From Pseudomonas pseudonitroreducens (lineage in GTDB: Bacteria; Pseudomonadota; Gammaproteobacteria; Pseudomonadales; Pseudomonadaceae): DNA of 64,000 nt. How positions within the stretch are numbered: position 1 is the stretch's first letter; every line of letters begins with the position of its first letter. Made by a program: the position numbers and the translations under genes. Location of the stretch: contig NZ_BQHJ01000007.1 of NCBI RefSeq assembly GCF_021603645.1, positions 372,001-436,000 of the forward strand, written 5' to 3'. Positions 42,025-52,177 of this stretch are shown piece by piece. Below the pieces are notes generated by a model. It was not told the origin of the DNA. It did no database searches and saw nothing but the letters and a program-made list of their open reading frames with translations.

Positions 42025-45000
42025 TTACCGGACCTTGATCTTCGCCAGGGCCGGCTGCTGCTCCAGCGCCTGCTCCTGCGGCGCATAGAGGCGCTGGTAG
42101 CGCGCCGGCGGCAGGACGAACTCGCCCTTCTGCGAGAAACGCACCAGATGACGGAAGCGCAGCTCGCCGCCGAGGGTATCCACCGGCACGCCGTAGAACA
42201 GGTCGCCCGGTTCGTTGCGCGCGCGCTCCAGACTGGTCGCCTCGACGCCACCCAGGCCGCTGATCTGCAGGCCCCAGGTGGTGCGCTCAACGTCCGCGCC
42301 CGGCGGCAGCGGCACTTCCAGCATGCCGTAGCGCAGGGCCTGCGCCTGCTCGGTGGTGAGGGTCACTTCGTCCAGATACAGCTCGTCGCTGGACAGCGGC
42401 TTGTCACCCAGCGGCTCCGCACTGAAAGCAAAAGCGTCTTCCCCCGGCACCAGGCGCAACAGACGGCGCTTGATGGTCACCGGCAACTGGCTGGTCGGCG
42501 CTTCGGCGCTGCGGAAGGTCACGGAGGCGTTGAGCGGACGCGACGGCGCGGCGCTCAGGTCCAGCTGCGCTGGCACTTCCTTGCCCTGCCATTGCCAGAA
42601 GGCGTCACCGGTGGTGCTGCGGCCTTCTTTCCAGTCCGCTACCGGCTTGGGCAGCTCAGTTGCCGGCGCATCCGCCACTGCGCGCTGCATCCAGGTCAGC
42701 GCCAGCGCGCGTTCGACGGTGGACTGCTGCGGCGCCAGGCTCTGCAGCAACGCGCGAGCGCGGTTGGCATCGACGGTTCCACTATAGAGCTGTACGGCGC
42801 GAGCGAATGGCTGGTCGCTGGTGTTCAGCTTCAGGCGTGCGCCATCCAGTTGCCTGGCGAAGCCTGGCGGCAGCGCGACCTTGTTCTGCTCGGCCAGGCT
42901 GGCGGTCAGCACGCGAGCCACTGCCAGACCCAGCTCGGAGTCCGGCTGGCCCATGACCAGGCTGTCGTCGCTGTCGAAGTCGTTCACCGACTTCGCTGCC
43001 TCGCCATTGCCGGCGTTTTCCAGGTCGGTGAGCAGGCCGCTGACCAGGGTCTGCACCGGCAGTTGCATGTCACGGGCGAAGGCCAGGATCAGCGCACGCT
43101 GTAGCAGCGGCGTTGCGCTGGCACGCGCGGAATAGAGCTCCAGCACGCGCTGCCAGTGGTCAGGCGGCAGCTGGATTTCCAGCGCACGGCTGGCATACCA
43201 GTCGGCGTAATAGGCATACGCAGTGAGGAAGGCGTCGTTGTCTTCGCCGCCCCACCAGGTGAAGTAGGCATCCGGGCCAGCCATCTGCACCAGGCGCAGG
43301 CGACTGGTCTGCATGATCAGGCGCAGGCGGTCACGTACTCGTGGCTCGCCGTTGGCCAGCATCGGGTAGGCGACGCTCAGCGGCAGCAGTTGGCTGGCGG
43401 TCTGCTCGACACCACCCCACGGATAGTCCAGCAGCGAATCCAGGTTGCCGCGCAGCAGGGCCTGGGCGCTGTCATCCAGGCGCAGGCTGACGTCGCGGGC
43501 ATCCGCCGGCAGCTGCAGCGGGGTGTTCTGCGCGTTGACCTGCAACGGCTTGGACTGCAGCACCTGCCAGCTATCGGCCACCAGGCTGAAGTGCACGCCA
43601 AGGCTGTCACGCACCTGGCCATCCTGGCGCAGTTCCACGCTCCAGTCGCCATCGCTGAGCGGCTGTTGCGGCAGAGCGATGTAGTTGACGCCACGCTTGA
43701 GGTCCAGCGCCTGGGTCTTTTCCGCACCGTTGGCGCGGATCAGCAGTTCGGCCTTGGTGTCCTGCTCGCCCTGGTTGAAGACGAACAGACCAAGGTCCGG
43801 CGCATCGCCGCTGCGGAAGCGTTTCGGCCCGCTCCACTTCAGGTACAGCGGTTTCTCCGAGCGGATGAACTGCTTCTTCTGGCCGACCTGGCCTTGGTCA
43901 TCCATGGCCCGGGCGGTGATGCGCCAGCGGGTCAGGGAATCCGGCATGCGGAACTTGAACTGCGCCTTGCCGTTGGCATCGGTGACCAGTTCCGGCTCCC
44001 AGGCGGCAGTGTCCACTTCCTCGCGGCGCGGGCGCTCCAGCACCTTCACGCCCCGCTCGCTGCGGTTGGCGCGGCCGGGTGCGCTGGGCGTGCCCGGCAA
44101 GGCGACGTCGTAGCTGATGAACGACAGACTGGCGCTGGTGCGCACGTTATTGCGGCGCGGGTGGTAGAAGAACTGGTCGATGCCCGGCGCGATCTCCGGC
44201 TGCAGCGCGTAGATCATCTCGTCCACCACGCTCACGGTGAGGTAGCTGGAGACGGGCTTGCCCGCGTAGCTGGTGTCGAGATTGACGGTGACCGTCTCGC
44301 CCGGCTCGTAGCGTTCCTTGTCGGTGCTGACGGCGATTTCCACCTGTGGCACAGCGACCTTGATGCCGGCATTCTGGAAGCTGTAGTCGCCGCTGCGGGT
44401 GTAGAGCACGGAGAAGGTCAGGTTCGGCGAGAACTCGGCCTTCACCGGAATGCGCGCGCGGTACTGGGTGGGGTTGAGCTTCTCCAGCTTCAACCAGTCG
44501 CCGCCCTTGGACAGCAGCGCGGTGGCCTCGACCTTGTCGCGCTCCAGCGACAGCAGTGCGTCGTCCACCGGCTCCGGGAAGGTGATCAGCGCCAGCGCTT
44601 CTTCACCGGCCTGGTACTCGGCCTTGTCGAGAACGATTTCCACGGTGCCCGGCACGGCCTTCACGCCGTCGCCGCTGACCGAGTGGCCAGTACCGCCGAG
44701 CAGTTGGCCGGCCTTGTCGCGCAACTCGACACTGTAGGTGCCGGGCTTGTCGAAGGTGATGGCGAACTTGCCGTCGGCCACTGCACCGTCGCCGCTGCTG
44801 CGGTCTTCCAGGCGCAACCAGCGGTAGGCGGTCGGCTGGATCGGCGTCTGCTGTTCGGCAGCGTAGCTGAACTCGACCTTGTCACCGGCGGCGCTGAAGC
44901 GCTGCGGCGCACTCACGCGGTAGCGCGCGGCGCCGCGCTCGATGAGGATTTCCTTGCTGGTCTTCACGCGGTACGCGGCGCCATCGCTGGCGAACACGGT

Positions 45001-46578
45001 GAGCATGTAGCGGCTGGGCTTCTCCGCCGCCGGCAGGTCCAGCGCGGCGCGGCCCTGTGCGTCGGTGGTGATCTGGGCGCTGGACAGCTCCACCGGGAAC
45101 TGGCCGAGGTACTGCAGTTCGTTATCCACCATGGACAGCTGCTGGGCGCGCAGGCTCAGCTCCAGGCGCGCATTGGCCACCGGCTTGCCGTCCGGGTAGA
45201 GCAGGATCAGGTTGCCCTTCACCGGCTCGCCGGTCTTGAAGTCCGGCTTGGCGAGATCGAGGGAAATCTCGAAATGCGGCTTGATGTACTCGGCAACGCG
45301 GAAGGCGCTGCTGTAGGTCTGGTCGCGGTAATCGAAGCGCAGCTCATAGCCGCCGGCCACGGCGTTGGCCGGCAGCTGGAAGCGGCCGCTGGTACCGCTT
45401 TTGGCGTCGTATTTGAGATCCAGCGTCTGCAGCGTGGTGCCGGCGGCGTCGATCACCGACAGGCGCAGCGGGGCAGCTTGCGGCGCCTGCGATTCACGGG
45501 AGTTCTTGAACTCGCGGCCGACAATCTTCAGCGATACCCAGTCACCCGGACGGTACAGCGGCCGGTCGGTGAAGGCGTAGAGCTTGGTGTCGTAGATTTC
45601 GCTGTCGTAATAGAAGTTCTCGGAGACGAAGACACCGCCCTCCGCGTCTTCGCCGATCACGAAGGAGCGCTCCGGGCTGACGTGCTGCAGGCGCAGCAGG
45701 CCATCGGCGTCGCTGCTGCCGCTGCTCATCACGCCCAGGCCGTCGGTCCACAGCACCTTGGCGCCGCCCACCGGGGTGCCTTCATGCTTGCGCGCGGTCC
45801 ACACTAGCAGCTCGTTGCCGGCGATCTTGCTCACCGCGACGCTGTTGGAAACGAACACCACGGTGGTCGCGCGGTATTTGCCGACCAGCGCCTCGACCAG
45901 ATACAGGCCGGGTTTCAACTTGCCCAGCGGCACGTAGACGTTGCCCGGCGCGACGTTGATGAACTCGCTGGAAGAACCGGCCAGGGTCACTTCCTTCGGC
46001 GGCTGGATCGGCTTGGCGTCCCACAGCGGGTAGCGGAACTGGCTGACCATCGGCAGGCCGGGAATCGGCGCGTACTGCGGCTGCGCGTCATACGGCGTCG
46101 GAGCGCGCATGGCATTGCCCATCTTCAGCTCGGGCACCACTTCGGTGACCTGCTGGCGCGACTCGTAGGAGAAGGTCCGCTGCATCACCCGACGCGACTT
46201 GCGGTACCAGTTGTCCCACAGGTAAGCCAGGGTGTTGGACAGGCCCTCGCCCTTGAACTGCCCTTCGGACAGCACGCGGTGCAGGTTCTTCTGGCGCTTG
46301 AGGAAATCCAGCGGCTGGTCGATGCGGTAGACGCGGATGTCCGCTCCGCCGTAAGGCTCCATGCGGTAGCGACGGTAATCGCGGCCCGGCGCTTCCAGGC
46401 GCACCTTGGCCACTTCGTCGGAAGCGAAGCTCGAGTCGGCCAGCAGGAAGAACGACTCCCCCGCCATGGGCGTGTAGTTGCTCGCCGGGACGTCGTCGTC
46501 CGCCTGCACGATTGCGGGCGCGGCGGCGAACAGGCCGGCGCAGGCCAGGGCAGCGGCAATGCCGCGCAGCGCGCTCAT
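42025..46578 (-). CDS. magD: Bacterial alpha-2-macroglobulin MagD (YfaS-like), thioester-less
   Basis: The 1517-residue periplasmic protein has a signal peptide (ending AIVQA) and macroglobulin MG domains; [19 protein letters not shown] and [20 protein letters not shown] mark the MG and A2M regions. The helical thioester-domain region reads [16 protein letters not shown], so the CxEQ cysteine of thioester-bearing macroglobulins is Gly1056. That fits the MagD/YfaS type, which lacks the covalent protease trap. It is expected to bind or entrap proteases in the periplasm. The ATG overlaps the magC stop (ATGA). Confidence 0.94.
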   Translation of the reverse strand: MSALRGIAAALACAGLFAAAPAIVQADDDVPASNYTPMAGESFFLLADSSFASDEVAKVRLEAPGRDYRRYRMEPYGGADIRVYRIDQPLDFLKRQKNLHRVLSEGQFKGEGLSNTLAYLWDNWYRKSRRVMQRTFSYESRQQVTEVVPELKMGNAMRAPTPYDAQPQYAPIPGLPMVSQFRYPLWDAKPIQPPKEVTLAGSSSEFINVAPGNVYVPLGKLKPGLYLVEALVGKYRATTVVFVSNSVAVSKIAGNELLVWTARKHEGTPVGGAKVLWTDGLGVMSSGSSDADGLLRLQHVSPERSFVIGEDAEGGVFVSENFYYDSEIYDTKLYAFTDRPLYRPGDWVSLKIVGREFKNSRESQAPQAAPLRLSVIDAAGTTLQTLDLKYDAKSGTSGRFQLPANAVAGGYELRFDYRDQTYSSAFRVAEYIKPHFEISLDLAKPDFKTGEPVKGNLILLYPDGKPVANARLELSLRAQQLSMVDNELQYLGQFPVELSSAQITTDAQGRAALDLPAAEKPSRYMLTVFASDGAAYRVKTSKEILIERGAARYRVSAPQRFSAAGDKVEFSYAAEQQTPIQPTAYRWLRLEDRSSGDGAVADGKFAITFDKPGTYSVELRDKAGQLLGGTGHSVSGDGVKAVPGTVEIVLDKAEYQAGEEALALITFPEPVDDALLSLERDKVEATALLSKGGDWLKLEKLNPTQYRARIPVKAEFSPNLTFSVLYTRSGDYSFQNAGIKVAVPQVEIAVSTDKERYEPGETVTVNLDTSYAGKPVSSYLTVSVVDEMIYALQPEIAPGIDQFFYHPRRNNVRTSASLSFISYDVALPGTPSAPGRANRSERGVKVLERPRREEVDTAAWEPELVTDANGKAQFKFRMPDSLTRWRITARAMDDQGQVGQKKQFIRSEKPLYLKWSGPKRFRSGDAPDLGLFVFNQGEQDTKAELLIRANGAEKTQALDLKRGVNYIALPQQPLSDGDWSVELRQDGQVRDSLGVHFSLVADSWQVLQSKPLQVNAQNTPLQLPADARDVSLRLDDSAQALLRGNLDSLLDYPWGGVEQTASQLLPLSVAYPMLANGEPRVRDRLRLIMQTSRLRLVQMAGPDAYFTWWGGEDNDAFLTAYAYYADWYASRALEIQLPPDHWQRVLELYSARASATPLLQRALILAFARDMQLPVQTLVSGLLTDLENAGNGEAAKSVNDFDSDDSLVMGQPDSELGLAVARVLTASLAEQNKVALPPGFARQLDGARLKLNTSDQPFARAVQLYSGTVDANRARALLQSLAPQQSTVERALALTWMQRAVADAPATELPKPVADWKEGRSTTGDAFWQWQGKEVPAQLDLSAAPSRPLNASVTFRSAEAPTSQLPVTIKRRLLRLVPGEDAFAFSAEPLGDKPLSSDELYLDEVTLTTEQAQALRYGMLEVPLPPGADVERTTWGLQISGLGGVEATSLERARNEPGDLFYGVPVDTLGGELRFRHLVRFSQKGEFVLPPARYQRLYAPQEQALEQQPALAKIKVR

Positions 46579-47207
46579 CGGGTCAGGAAGGACAAGCGAT
46601 AGACGCCGATAAAGTTGGGATTGGATTCGTCGGGTATCCATCGGGTGTCCTTCCATGTCATGAGTTGTTGCAGGCTGACCGAGCGCATGCCGTTGTCGGT
46701 CGCCGTACGAGTGCCGGTGTGATAAGCGATGTCGCGACCCATCCAGATCATCAGATGCTGGTCATCGCCCTGGTCGAAGAACATCAGGTCGCCCGGGCGC
46801 GCCTGGTTGAGGTCACGGCCAACGAGCTGGCTGTTGTATTGAATGAGTTTGATCGCGTTGACGTAGGGCCCGGTCTTGCCGCCGCCCTGCTGCCAGCTTT
46901 GCGCAAGGTTGCGCTGCGCGTCGGACAGCTCCAGCTCCGGCGGCAGGTAGCGGTTGGACATGCCATTGGCACGCAGCCACTTGGCGTCATGCACCTTCAG
47001 CGCCTCATTGGCGGCGAAGCGCACCAGCCCCGCGCAATCCTGCTGGTACCAGCGCGGGTTCGGCCCGCGACGCAGCTGCTCCTCGGCGATACGCACGAAC
47101 CAGGCGCGGAACACCTGGGTCTGCTGCGCATCCAGCGCCGGCTCGGCCGCGTGCGCCAGCGTGGCGACGAGCCAGCCTGCGAGCAGCGTCAGAGGCTTGC
47201 GGATCAC
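46575..47207 (-). CDS. magC: MagC, DUF1175 protein with NlpC/P60-like motifs (YfaT-like)
   Basis: The 210-residue secreted protein begins at GTG overlapping the magB stop (GTGA), with GGAAGG upstream. After a signal peptide (ending AHAAEP), [19 protein letters not shown] places Cys58 as in the DCxGLV motif of NlpC/P60 peptidases. [20 protein letters not shown] places His151, and AYHTGT places His163. This Cys-His-His order fits a papain-like endopeptidase or amidase. The substrate is unknown; family members act on cell-wall peptides. E. coli YfaT is the relative in the yfa cluster. Confidence 0.85.
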   Translation of the reverse strand: MIRKPLTLLAGWLVATLAHAAEPALDAQQTQVFRAWFVRIAEEQLRRGPNPRWYQQDCAGLVRFAANEALKVHDAKWLRANGMSNRYLPPELELSDAQRNLAQSWQQGGGKTGPYVNAIKLIQYNSQLVGRDLNQARPGDLMFFDQGDDQHLMIWMGRDIAYHTGTRTATDNGMRSVSLQQLMTWKDTRWIPDESNPNFIGVYRLSFLTR

Positions 47208-48955
47208 AGCGCCTTCCAGTCCAGCGGCAGCCACTCCCATTCGCCGCTCGGTTCGCTGCCGGCCGGCAGCGTCAGGGCGTAGGAACCATTACCGGCGAGG
47301 GTCTTCAGGCGCGGCAGGAGCAGCGTGTCGGCGGCATTGCGGAACACCGGTTCGAGGTCCTGCGGCAGGCTGTCGAGGGTTTCGCGCTTGAGCAGTTCGG
47401 ACAGCGTCTTGGGCGCCAGGTAGGCCGGCACCAGGGCATCCTTGGGCAGCACATCGGCCAGCGGCGGGTAGCGCTTGGCCAGGGTATTGCGCGCCTTGTC
47501 GAGCAGCTTGTCGTCGATGGAGAACAGCAGGGTGTTGCCATCGCGCAACAGGCTGACACGGAAGAAGCCATTGCCGCTGACCTGGTCGGGATTCTCCGCC
47601 GCGCTGGCCGGGTACTGCCCGAAGCGCGAGCTGACCTGGCGCTGCCACAGGCGACCTTCACCCTCGGCACGACTTTCCACCTCGAAGGCACCCGCCTCCA
47701 CGTTGGCCTCGTAGGCACCGATCATGCTGCCGAACAGCTTGCCCAGTTGCTCGTCCAGCTCGGGGCTGGCGGGTGCGTCGAGCTTCACCGCCAGCAGCGG
47801 CGAGTGCAGGCGCGAGTCCGGGTACCAGCACAGGCCGGCGGCGCCGGAGAGGTGCTCGGAGAAGGCCGCGGCCATCTTCTGCTCGGCGCCCAGCTTTACC
47901 AGCATGCTGTCGTACAGGCCCGGCGTGACCGGTAGCGCGACGCAGGCACTGGCGCCCATGGGCATGGCCTGCCAGACCGGCGCGAAGTCCAGGTCCGGCT
48001 GGCGGGCGACTTCATTGAGTGCCAGATAGCTGTGCCAACCGTCCTTGCCCTGTTCGAAGCGCACGCCGGCGAAGGTCGGGATCAGCCGCTGGTAACCCAT
48101 GGCAAGCACACCGGCACCCAGGGTAATGCGCTGTTTCAGTTCGCCGCGTGGCTCCAGGGCGAAGTCCTTGGCGAACAGCGGCTCGCCTTCCAGCGCGCTG
48201 CCCAGGTCCTTGACGACGGCGGCATCGGGCTCGCCCAGATTGTCGTAGTCGGGATTGGGGAAGAGCATCTTCGGGTTCGACAGCACCAGCATCTGATCGC
48301 CACGGGAGACGAACAGCAGGGTTTTCTCGGCGCCGTAGCGCAGGCTGTAAACCGGCGTGGCGCTGCCCTTCACCTGGATTTCCGCGACCTTCTTGAGCTG
48401 GGTGTCATCCGCCGCGACCTTGGCCAGCGGTTCCAGGACCTTGGCCAGACCGCCGCGCTTGAGCACTACCATGAAGTCGCGCAGGCGGCCATCGGCGCCA
48501 CGCCACAGGGCAACCTGGGCCGGCTGGTCGAGCAGTTCCTCGATCACGCTGTCCTTCAGGCTCAGGTCGTGTTCGTAGACGATGCGGCGCAGGGTGCCGG
48601 TCAGGCCCAGGCGGTCGGCATTGTTCTCGTAATAGAAGACGAAGTCCTCGGTGAGCACGTCGCGCAGCAGCGGCACTTCCAGCACGGCCTTGGGCAACTG
48701 GCTGAGGGAGGCACTTTCGATCAGCGCGTCCGGGCGCTTGAGGTCACGCACCACGTCCGGACTTTCCGGCGCCTCCAGGGTACCCACCGGCGCCGAGTGA
48801 AAGGCGGGAATCAGGCCGAAGGCCAGGGCCAGGCCACCGGCGACCAGCGCGGCGGCAAGCGCCCCGATGGCGATCAACGGGCCACGGCGCGAGGGCTGCG
48901 CGGCCGGCGGCGTGGAGGTGCTGTCTTGGCTGCTGGAGGGCGTAATGTCGCTCAT
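47204..48955 (-). CDS. magB: MagB, DUF2138 membrane-anchored protein (YfaA-like)
   Basis: The 583-residue protein has a short cytoplasmic Ser/Pro-rich N-terminus, one transmembrane helix (about 32-53, [20 protein letters not shown]) and a large periplasmic region. No catalytic motif is recognised. It matches the YfaA/DUF2138 member of mag/yfa clusters by position, size and topology. The start at [10 protein letters not shown] was chosen over an upstream in-frame Met. It follows magA by 38 bases. Confidence 0.85.
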   Translation of the reverse strand: MSDITPSSSQDSTSTPPAAQPSRRGPLIAIGALAAALVAGGLALAFGLIPAFHSAPVGTLEAPESPDVVRDLKRPDALIESASLSQLPKAVLEVPLLRDVLTEDFVFYYENNADRLGLTGTLRRIVYEHDLSLKDSVIEELLDQPAQVALWRGADGRLRDFMVVLKRGGLAKVLEPLAKVAADDTQLKKVAEIQVKGSATPVYSLRYGAEKTLLFVSRGDQMLVLSNPKMLFPNPDYDNLGEPDAAVVKDLGSALEGEPLFAKDFALEPRGELKQRITLGAGVLAMGYQRLIPTFAGVRFEQGKDGWHSYLALNEVARQPDLDFAPVWQAMPMGASACVALPVTPGLYDSMLVKLGAEQKMAAAFSEHLSGAAGLCWYPDSRLHSPLLAVKLDAPASPELDEQLGKLFGSMIGAYEANVEAGAFEVESRAEGEGRLWQRQVSSRFGQYPASAAENPDQVSGNGFFRVSLLRDGNTLLFSIDDKLLDKARNTLAKRYPPLADVLPKDALVPAYLAPKTLSELLKRETLDSLPQDLEPVFRNAADTLLLPRLKTLAGNGSYALTLPAGSEPSGEWEWLPLDWKAL

Positions 48956-48993
48956 GGATCGCTTGTCCCGTGTCATCCCTGCGAGGGGCGAAT

Positions 48994-49806
48994 TCAGTAG
49001 TTGAAGGTCTTCACCAGCACCAGATCGCCGATGGTGCGCATGGGCACCACGAAGGTCTCGCGCTTCTCGTTGACGGTATTTTCGTTGAACACCAGGTTGA
49101 TCTCGGCGGTGATCACGTCCTGCTCGTGATTGCCTTCCTGGAAGTTGTAACCCTGGCTGGCGTTGTAGTTGCCCCAGTAGTTCACGTAGACCAGGTAGGT
49201 ACCGTGCAGCGGTGCGGCCATGGTGAACATTTCCGGCCCGGGGCCATCCACGCCATCCGGGTCGAGGCCGCCGCCATTGCTCAGGCGTGGCTGCGCCCAG
49301 AAGGCATGCTGGCCGTCAGGCGTGACGATATGCAGGTCGAGCTCGGCCTTGGGATCGTTCCAGCCGAGCACCAGGCGAATGCGCGGCGGGATGCGACCAT
49401 TGTTGGCTTCGTAGAACTGTACGCGCTTGAGAGATTTGCCCTGGTCGCTGCTGACTGCAACGCTGTTGCTACCCGCACCGAAGTTGTAGGGGCGAACGAA
49501 TTTTCCTTCGGCATCAGTGTAGAGCGGGAGGGGATTGCCGTTGACCACCAGGCGCTGGGCACGGTCAACGCCGGACACTTCACGCAGGTGCCCTTCGATC
49601 AGGCTGCGGCCACGAACACCACCACGGTCGATGGGCGGCGTGGGATAGGCCACGCGCGGAACGCTGGGATCATCGGTCAGCCCGGAATAGCGCCAGCCGG
49701 CAGTCGGGCTGGACAGGTCCGCACTCGGTTCGGCAGCCACCGTCGCAGCCAGGAGACTGGCTGACAGATAAAAGACGGCACGAACCATCCGACGCGAGAG
49801 CTGCAT
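48994..49806 (-). CDS. magA: MagA, DUF2135 secreted protein
   Basis: The 270-residue protein is the first gene of the mag operon. It has a signal peptide (ending TVAAEP) and a DUF2135 domain with AELDLHIVTPDGQHAFWAQ, GPEMFTMAAPLHGTYLVYVN and TAEINLVFNENTVNEKRE, clearly paralogous to MagF. AAGGA six bases upstream supports the ATG at MQLSRRM. The 171-base gap to the AEC permease gene should contain the operon promoter; no convincing sigma-70 pair was found there. Confidence 0.87.
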   Translation of the reverse strand: MQLSRRMVRAVFYLSASLLAATVAAEPSADLSSPTAGWRYSGLTDDPSVPRVAYPTPPIDRGGVRGRSLIEGHLREVSGVDRAQRLVVNGNPLPLYTDAEGKFVRPYNFGAGSNSVAVSSDQGKSLKRVQFYEANNGRIPPRIRLVLGWNDPKAELDLHIVTPDGQHAFWAQPRLSNGGGLDPDGVDGPGPEMFTMAAPLHGTYLVYVNYWGNYNASQGYNFQEGNHEQDVITAEINLVFNENTVNEKRETFVVPMRTIGDLVLVKTFNY

Positions 49807-49977
49807 GAACATTCCTTGATCGTGCATGGCGGGGGGAGCCAAATGTAACCGGTCTTGTCGGTGCGCGGAACGAGCCATCGCTCGGCGTTGCGACGCAGCG
49901 CGATCTTTCAGAAATTTCCTACAAGCCAAGTGGCTTTTGGCGCAATACCGATTGGAAGAATCTCGACTCTGCGCGAG

Positions 49978-50919
49978 TCACATCCAGCCGCCCCATTGCA
50001 GGACGAAGATGCCGACGTTGGTGGTCAGCGCCGCCACCAGCGTGGTGATCACGATGATCGACGCCGCCAGCTCGTGATTGCCATTCGCGGCACGAGCCAT
50101 GACGTAGCTGGCAGCCGCCGTAGGGCTGGCGAAATAGAGGAAGAGCACGCCCAGTTCCGCACCACGGAAACCCAGCAACCAGGCGGCCGTGGTGCAGATC
50201 AGCGGCAGCCAGATCATCTTCATCAGGCTCGCGCTGATCGCCAGTCCGCCACTCTCGCGCAGCGAAGCCAGCGACAGGGTGCCACCGATGCACACCAGCG
50301 CCAGCGGCAGGGTCATCTGGGCAAAGTAGTCAGCGGAGGTCAGCAGCCACGCCGGCAAGCCAATTCCGAACCAGGAGAACGGCAGCGCCGCCAGCACACT
50401 GATGATCAACGGATTGCAGATAACGTTGCGGGCAATGCTCAGCGGGTCGGATTTCATGCTCGGGCTGTAGATCGCCAGCACCACCGAGGACAGCGTGTTG
50501 TAGCAGAGGATCACCAGCGCGGCGAGCACCGAGCCCAGCGCCAGGCCGTGCTCACCATAGAGGCTGGTGGCCAAAGCCAGACCGATGATGCCGTTGTTGC
50601 CCCGGAACGAGCCCTGCACGTAGACGCCGCGCTCCTCCCGCGGCACCCGCCAGACGGCCCAGCCCCAGGCCAGTAGGAAGCCTGCCAGTGTCGCTGCGCA
50701 GAAGTACAGCAGCACTTGCGGGCGCGCTGCGCTGTGCAGGTCGGAGTGGTAGATGCCGAGGAACAGCATCGCCGGCATGGTGGCGTTGAACACCAGTGCA
50801 GAGGCGGTCTGGATGAACTCCGGGTTGATCGCTCCTACGCGGCGCAGCAGCACTCCGAGGAACAGCATGGCGAAGACCGGGGCGGTGATGGCGAAGGTCT
50901 GGAGCAACAGAGCGAGCAT
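49978..50919 (-). CDS. AEC-family permease
   Basis: The 313-residue protein has about ten hydrophobic helices; FAMLFLGVLLRRVGAINPEF at the N-terminus and NAICNPL-like NVICNPLIISVLAALP in the middle are typical of auxin-efflux-carrier family transporters, which export organic acids or auxin-like compounds. The substrate cannot be read from sequence. It is not at this position in the P. aeruginosa order I remember. The start at MLALLLQTF was chosen because upstream codons are not hydrophobic-carrier-like; the ribosome site is weak. Confidence 0.85.
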   Translation of the reverse strand: MLALLLQTFAITAPVFAMLFLGVLLRRVGAINPEFIQTASALVFNATMPAMLFLGIYHSDLHSAARPQVLLYFCAATLAGFLLAWGWAVWRVPREERGVYVQGSFRGNNGIIGLALATSLYGEHGLALGSVLAALVILCYNTLSSVVLAIYSPSMKSDPLSIARNVICNPLIISVLAALPFSWFGIGLPAWLLTSADYFAQMTLPLALVCIGGTLSLASLRESGGLAISASLMKMIWLPLICTTAAWLLGFRGAELGVLFLYFASPTAAASYVMARAANGNHELAASIIVITTLVAALTTNVGIFVLQWGGWM

Positions 50920-51274
50920 GGGCGCAACAGCGAAAACAGTGGGGCCGGCGATGATAGCAAGGGTTATCGCGCACTGGGGCGACGGGTTGGCACAGGACGA
51001 CGCTGCAGCGGGTTGCACCATGCTGCTGGCGCTGGCATGGCGCCCCTGCCAGAGCCTTGCTCATCCGTCCCTCCTGGCAGCGGCCGCCAGGGGCTTCACA
51101 ACGGTTCTACCGGCTCACCGAATACAACATGGTGGCCCCGTATGCGCTGCAGAACAGCGGCCGCTGGCGCCTGCCAGAGATGGGCAATTGCCGCCGGAGG
51201 TGCTCGGTGAGCCCGAGCACAGAGGCAAACGACAGGGCAAGGTGGCGTTTCCACCTTGATCCCCCGCGAAGGGA
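50920..51274. other. Intergenic region between AEC permease and bactofilin genes
   Basis: This 355-base gap should hold the AEC promoter and the 3' end of the bactofilin transcript. Three short hairpins lie at its right end: GATCCC/GGGATC (51258-51276), AAGGTGG/CCACCTT (51239-51257) and GCTCGG/CCGAGC (51202-51218). None has a T-run. No protein of recognisable family and no tRNA were seen. Confidence 0.6.
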
Positions 51275-51793
51275 TCAGGCTTTGTTCTTGCGCGGGGCAC
51301 CCGGCACGTAGCCCTGCTCCGTGACCGGTTCGGCTTCCAGCAAAAGCGTCGCTGGCGGCGCTGCCACCGGTGTCGCCTCGATCTTCGAGACCTTCGCTTC
51401 CAGTGGCTTGGGCTCCTCGCCCTCGGCCAGCCGAGTCAGCTTGCCATCCACCGTCGCGCCGTTTTCCATGCTCAGCTGGCGGTACTGGATGTTGCCGGTC
51501 ACGCGTGCATTGGAATGCAACTCCAGCAGGTGCTCGACGTAGAGGTCGCCAATGATGGTGCCGTCGATCAGCGCGTCGTAGCAGCTGACGTTACCCTCGA
51601 TCCGGCCTTCCGCACTGAGTGCCAGCAGGCTGGCCGCACCAGGCTTGTGGCGGACGTTGCCTTTCACCGTGCCGAGGATTTTCAGGCCATCCTGGAACTG
51701 CATATCGCCGACCAGATCGACATTACCCGAGAGCAGGCTGGAGAACTTGTCCACCGAGACCTGCGGGCTCTTTTTCTTGCTGCTGCTGAACAT
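51275..51793 (-). CDS. Bactofilin
   Basis: The 172-residue protein is a bactofilin-type (DUF583) beta-helix: DLVGDMQFQDGLKILGTVKG, LSAEGRIEGNVSCYDALIDG and GDLYVEHLLELHSNARVTGN, with short disordered ends. Bactofilins form nucleotide-free filaments that scaffold cell-wall enzymes. The ATG at MFSSSKKK has AGGA six bases upstream; a GTG precedes it. It is downstream of a coiled-coil protein and an M23 peptidase gene, a pairing known from Caulobacter and Helicobacter shape systems. Confidence 0.93.
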   Translation of the reverse strand: MFSSSKKKSPQVSVDKFSSLLSGNVDLVGDMQFQDGLKILGTVKGNVRHKPGAASLLALSAEGRIEGNVSCYDALIDGTIIGDLYVEHLLELHSNARVTGNIQYRQLSMENGATVDGKLTRLAEGEEPKPLEAKVSKIEATPVAAPPATLLLEAEPVTEQGYVPGAPRKNKA

Positions 51794-51811
51794 CACAATT
51801 CCTCGCGCGTA

Positions 51812-52177
51812 CTACTTGCCAGGTTTCTGCTGGCGGAAGAAGGCCAGCTCGGTCTTGAGTTTCTTGATTTCGGCGGACATCGCGTCGATCCGCAGCATCA
51901 ACTGCTCGCGGTTGGCACGATCCTCTTCGGCTTGCAGGCTTTTTTCCTCCACCTCCTGCGTCAGCTCGGCGTTCTGCGCCTCGAGCGCATCGATGCGCTC
52001 ACGCAGTTGGCCATCGTCGCGGGCGCGCAGCTGCCAGGCGCCCAACGCGAGCGCCGCCAGCACGAGAAGTACCAGCGCCGCCCAGCCCAGCCAGGCAAAG
52101 CCACGGGGCACGTGGGGACGGTGCTCGGCGCGCAGCAACTGACGGGTGGAGGGCCGTTTAGTCCGTGGCCAGGCCAT
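51812..52177 (-). CDS. Single-pass membrane protein with periplasmic coiled coil
   Basis: The 121-residue protein has one hydrophobic helix (about 28-48, WLGWAALVLLVLAALALGAW) and then a strongly heptad-like charged helix to the end (LRERIDALEAQNAELTQEVE, REQLMLRIDAMSAEIKKLKT). No family is recognised. It overlaps the M23 gene by 20 bases and ends 18 bases before the bactofilin start, so a linker role between filament and peptidase is a reasonable inference. A longer in-frame reading from 52324 is out of frame with M23 coding logic and rejected. Confidence 0.8.
   Translation of the reverse strand: MAWPRTKRPSTRQLLRAEHRPHVPRGFAWLGWAALVLLVLAALALGAWQLRARDDGQLRERIDALEAQNAELTQEVEEKSLQAEEDRANREQLMLRIDAMSAEIKKLKTELAFFRQQKPGK

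Noticed and set aside
43402-43413. Active thioester in MagD
   Set aside because: The residue at the Cys position is Gly.
43156-45807. 883-codon plus-strand open frame
   Set aside because: It is the antisense shadow of magD.
49807-49977. AlgU (sigma-22) promoter upstream of magA
   Set aside because: A TCTGA is present but no GAACTT-like -35 lies 16-17 bases before it.
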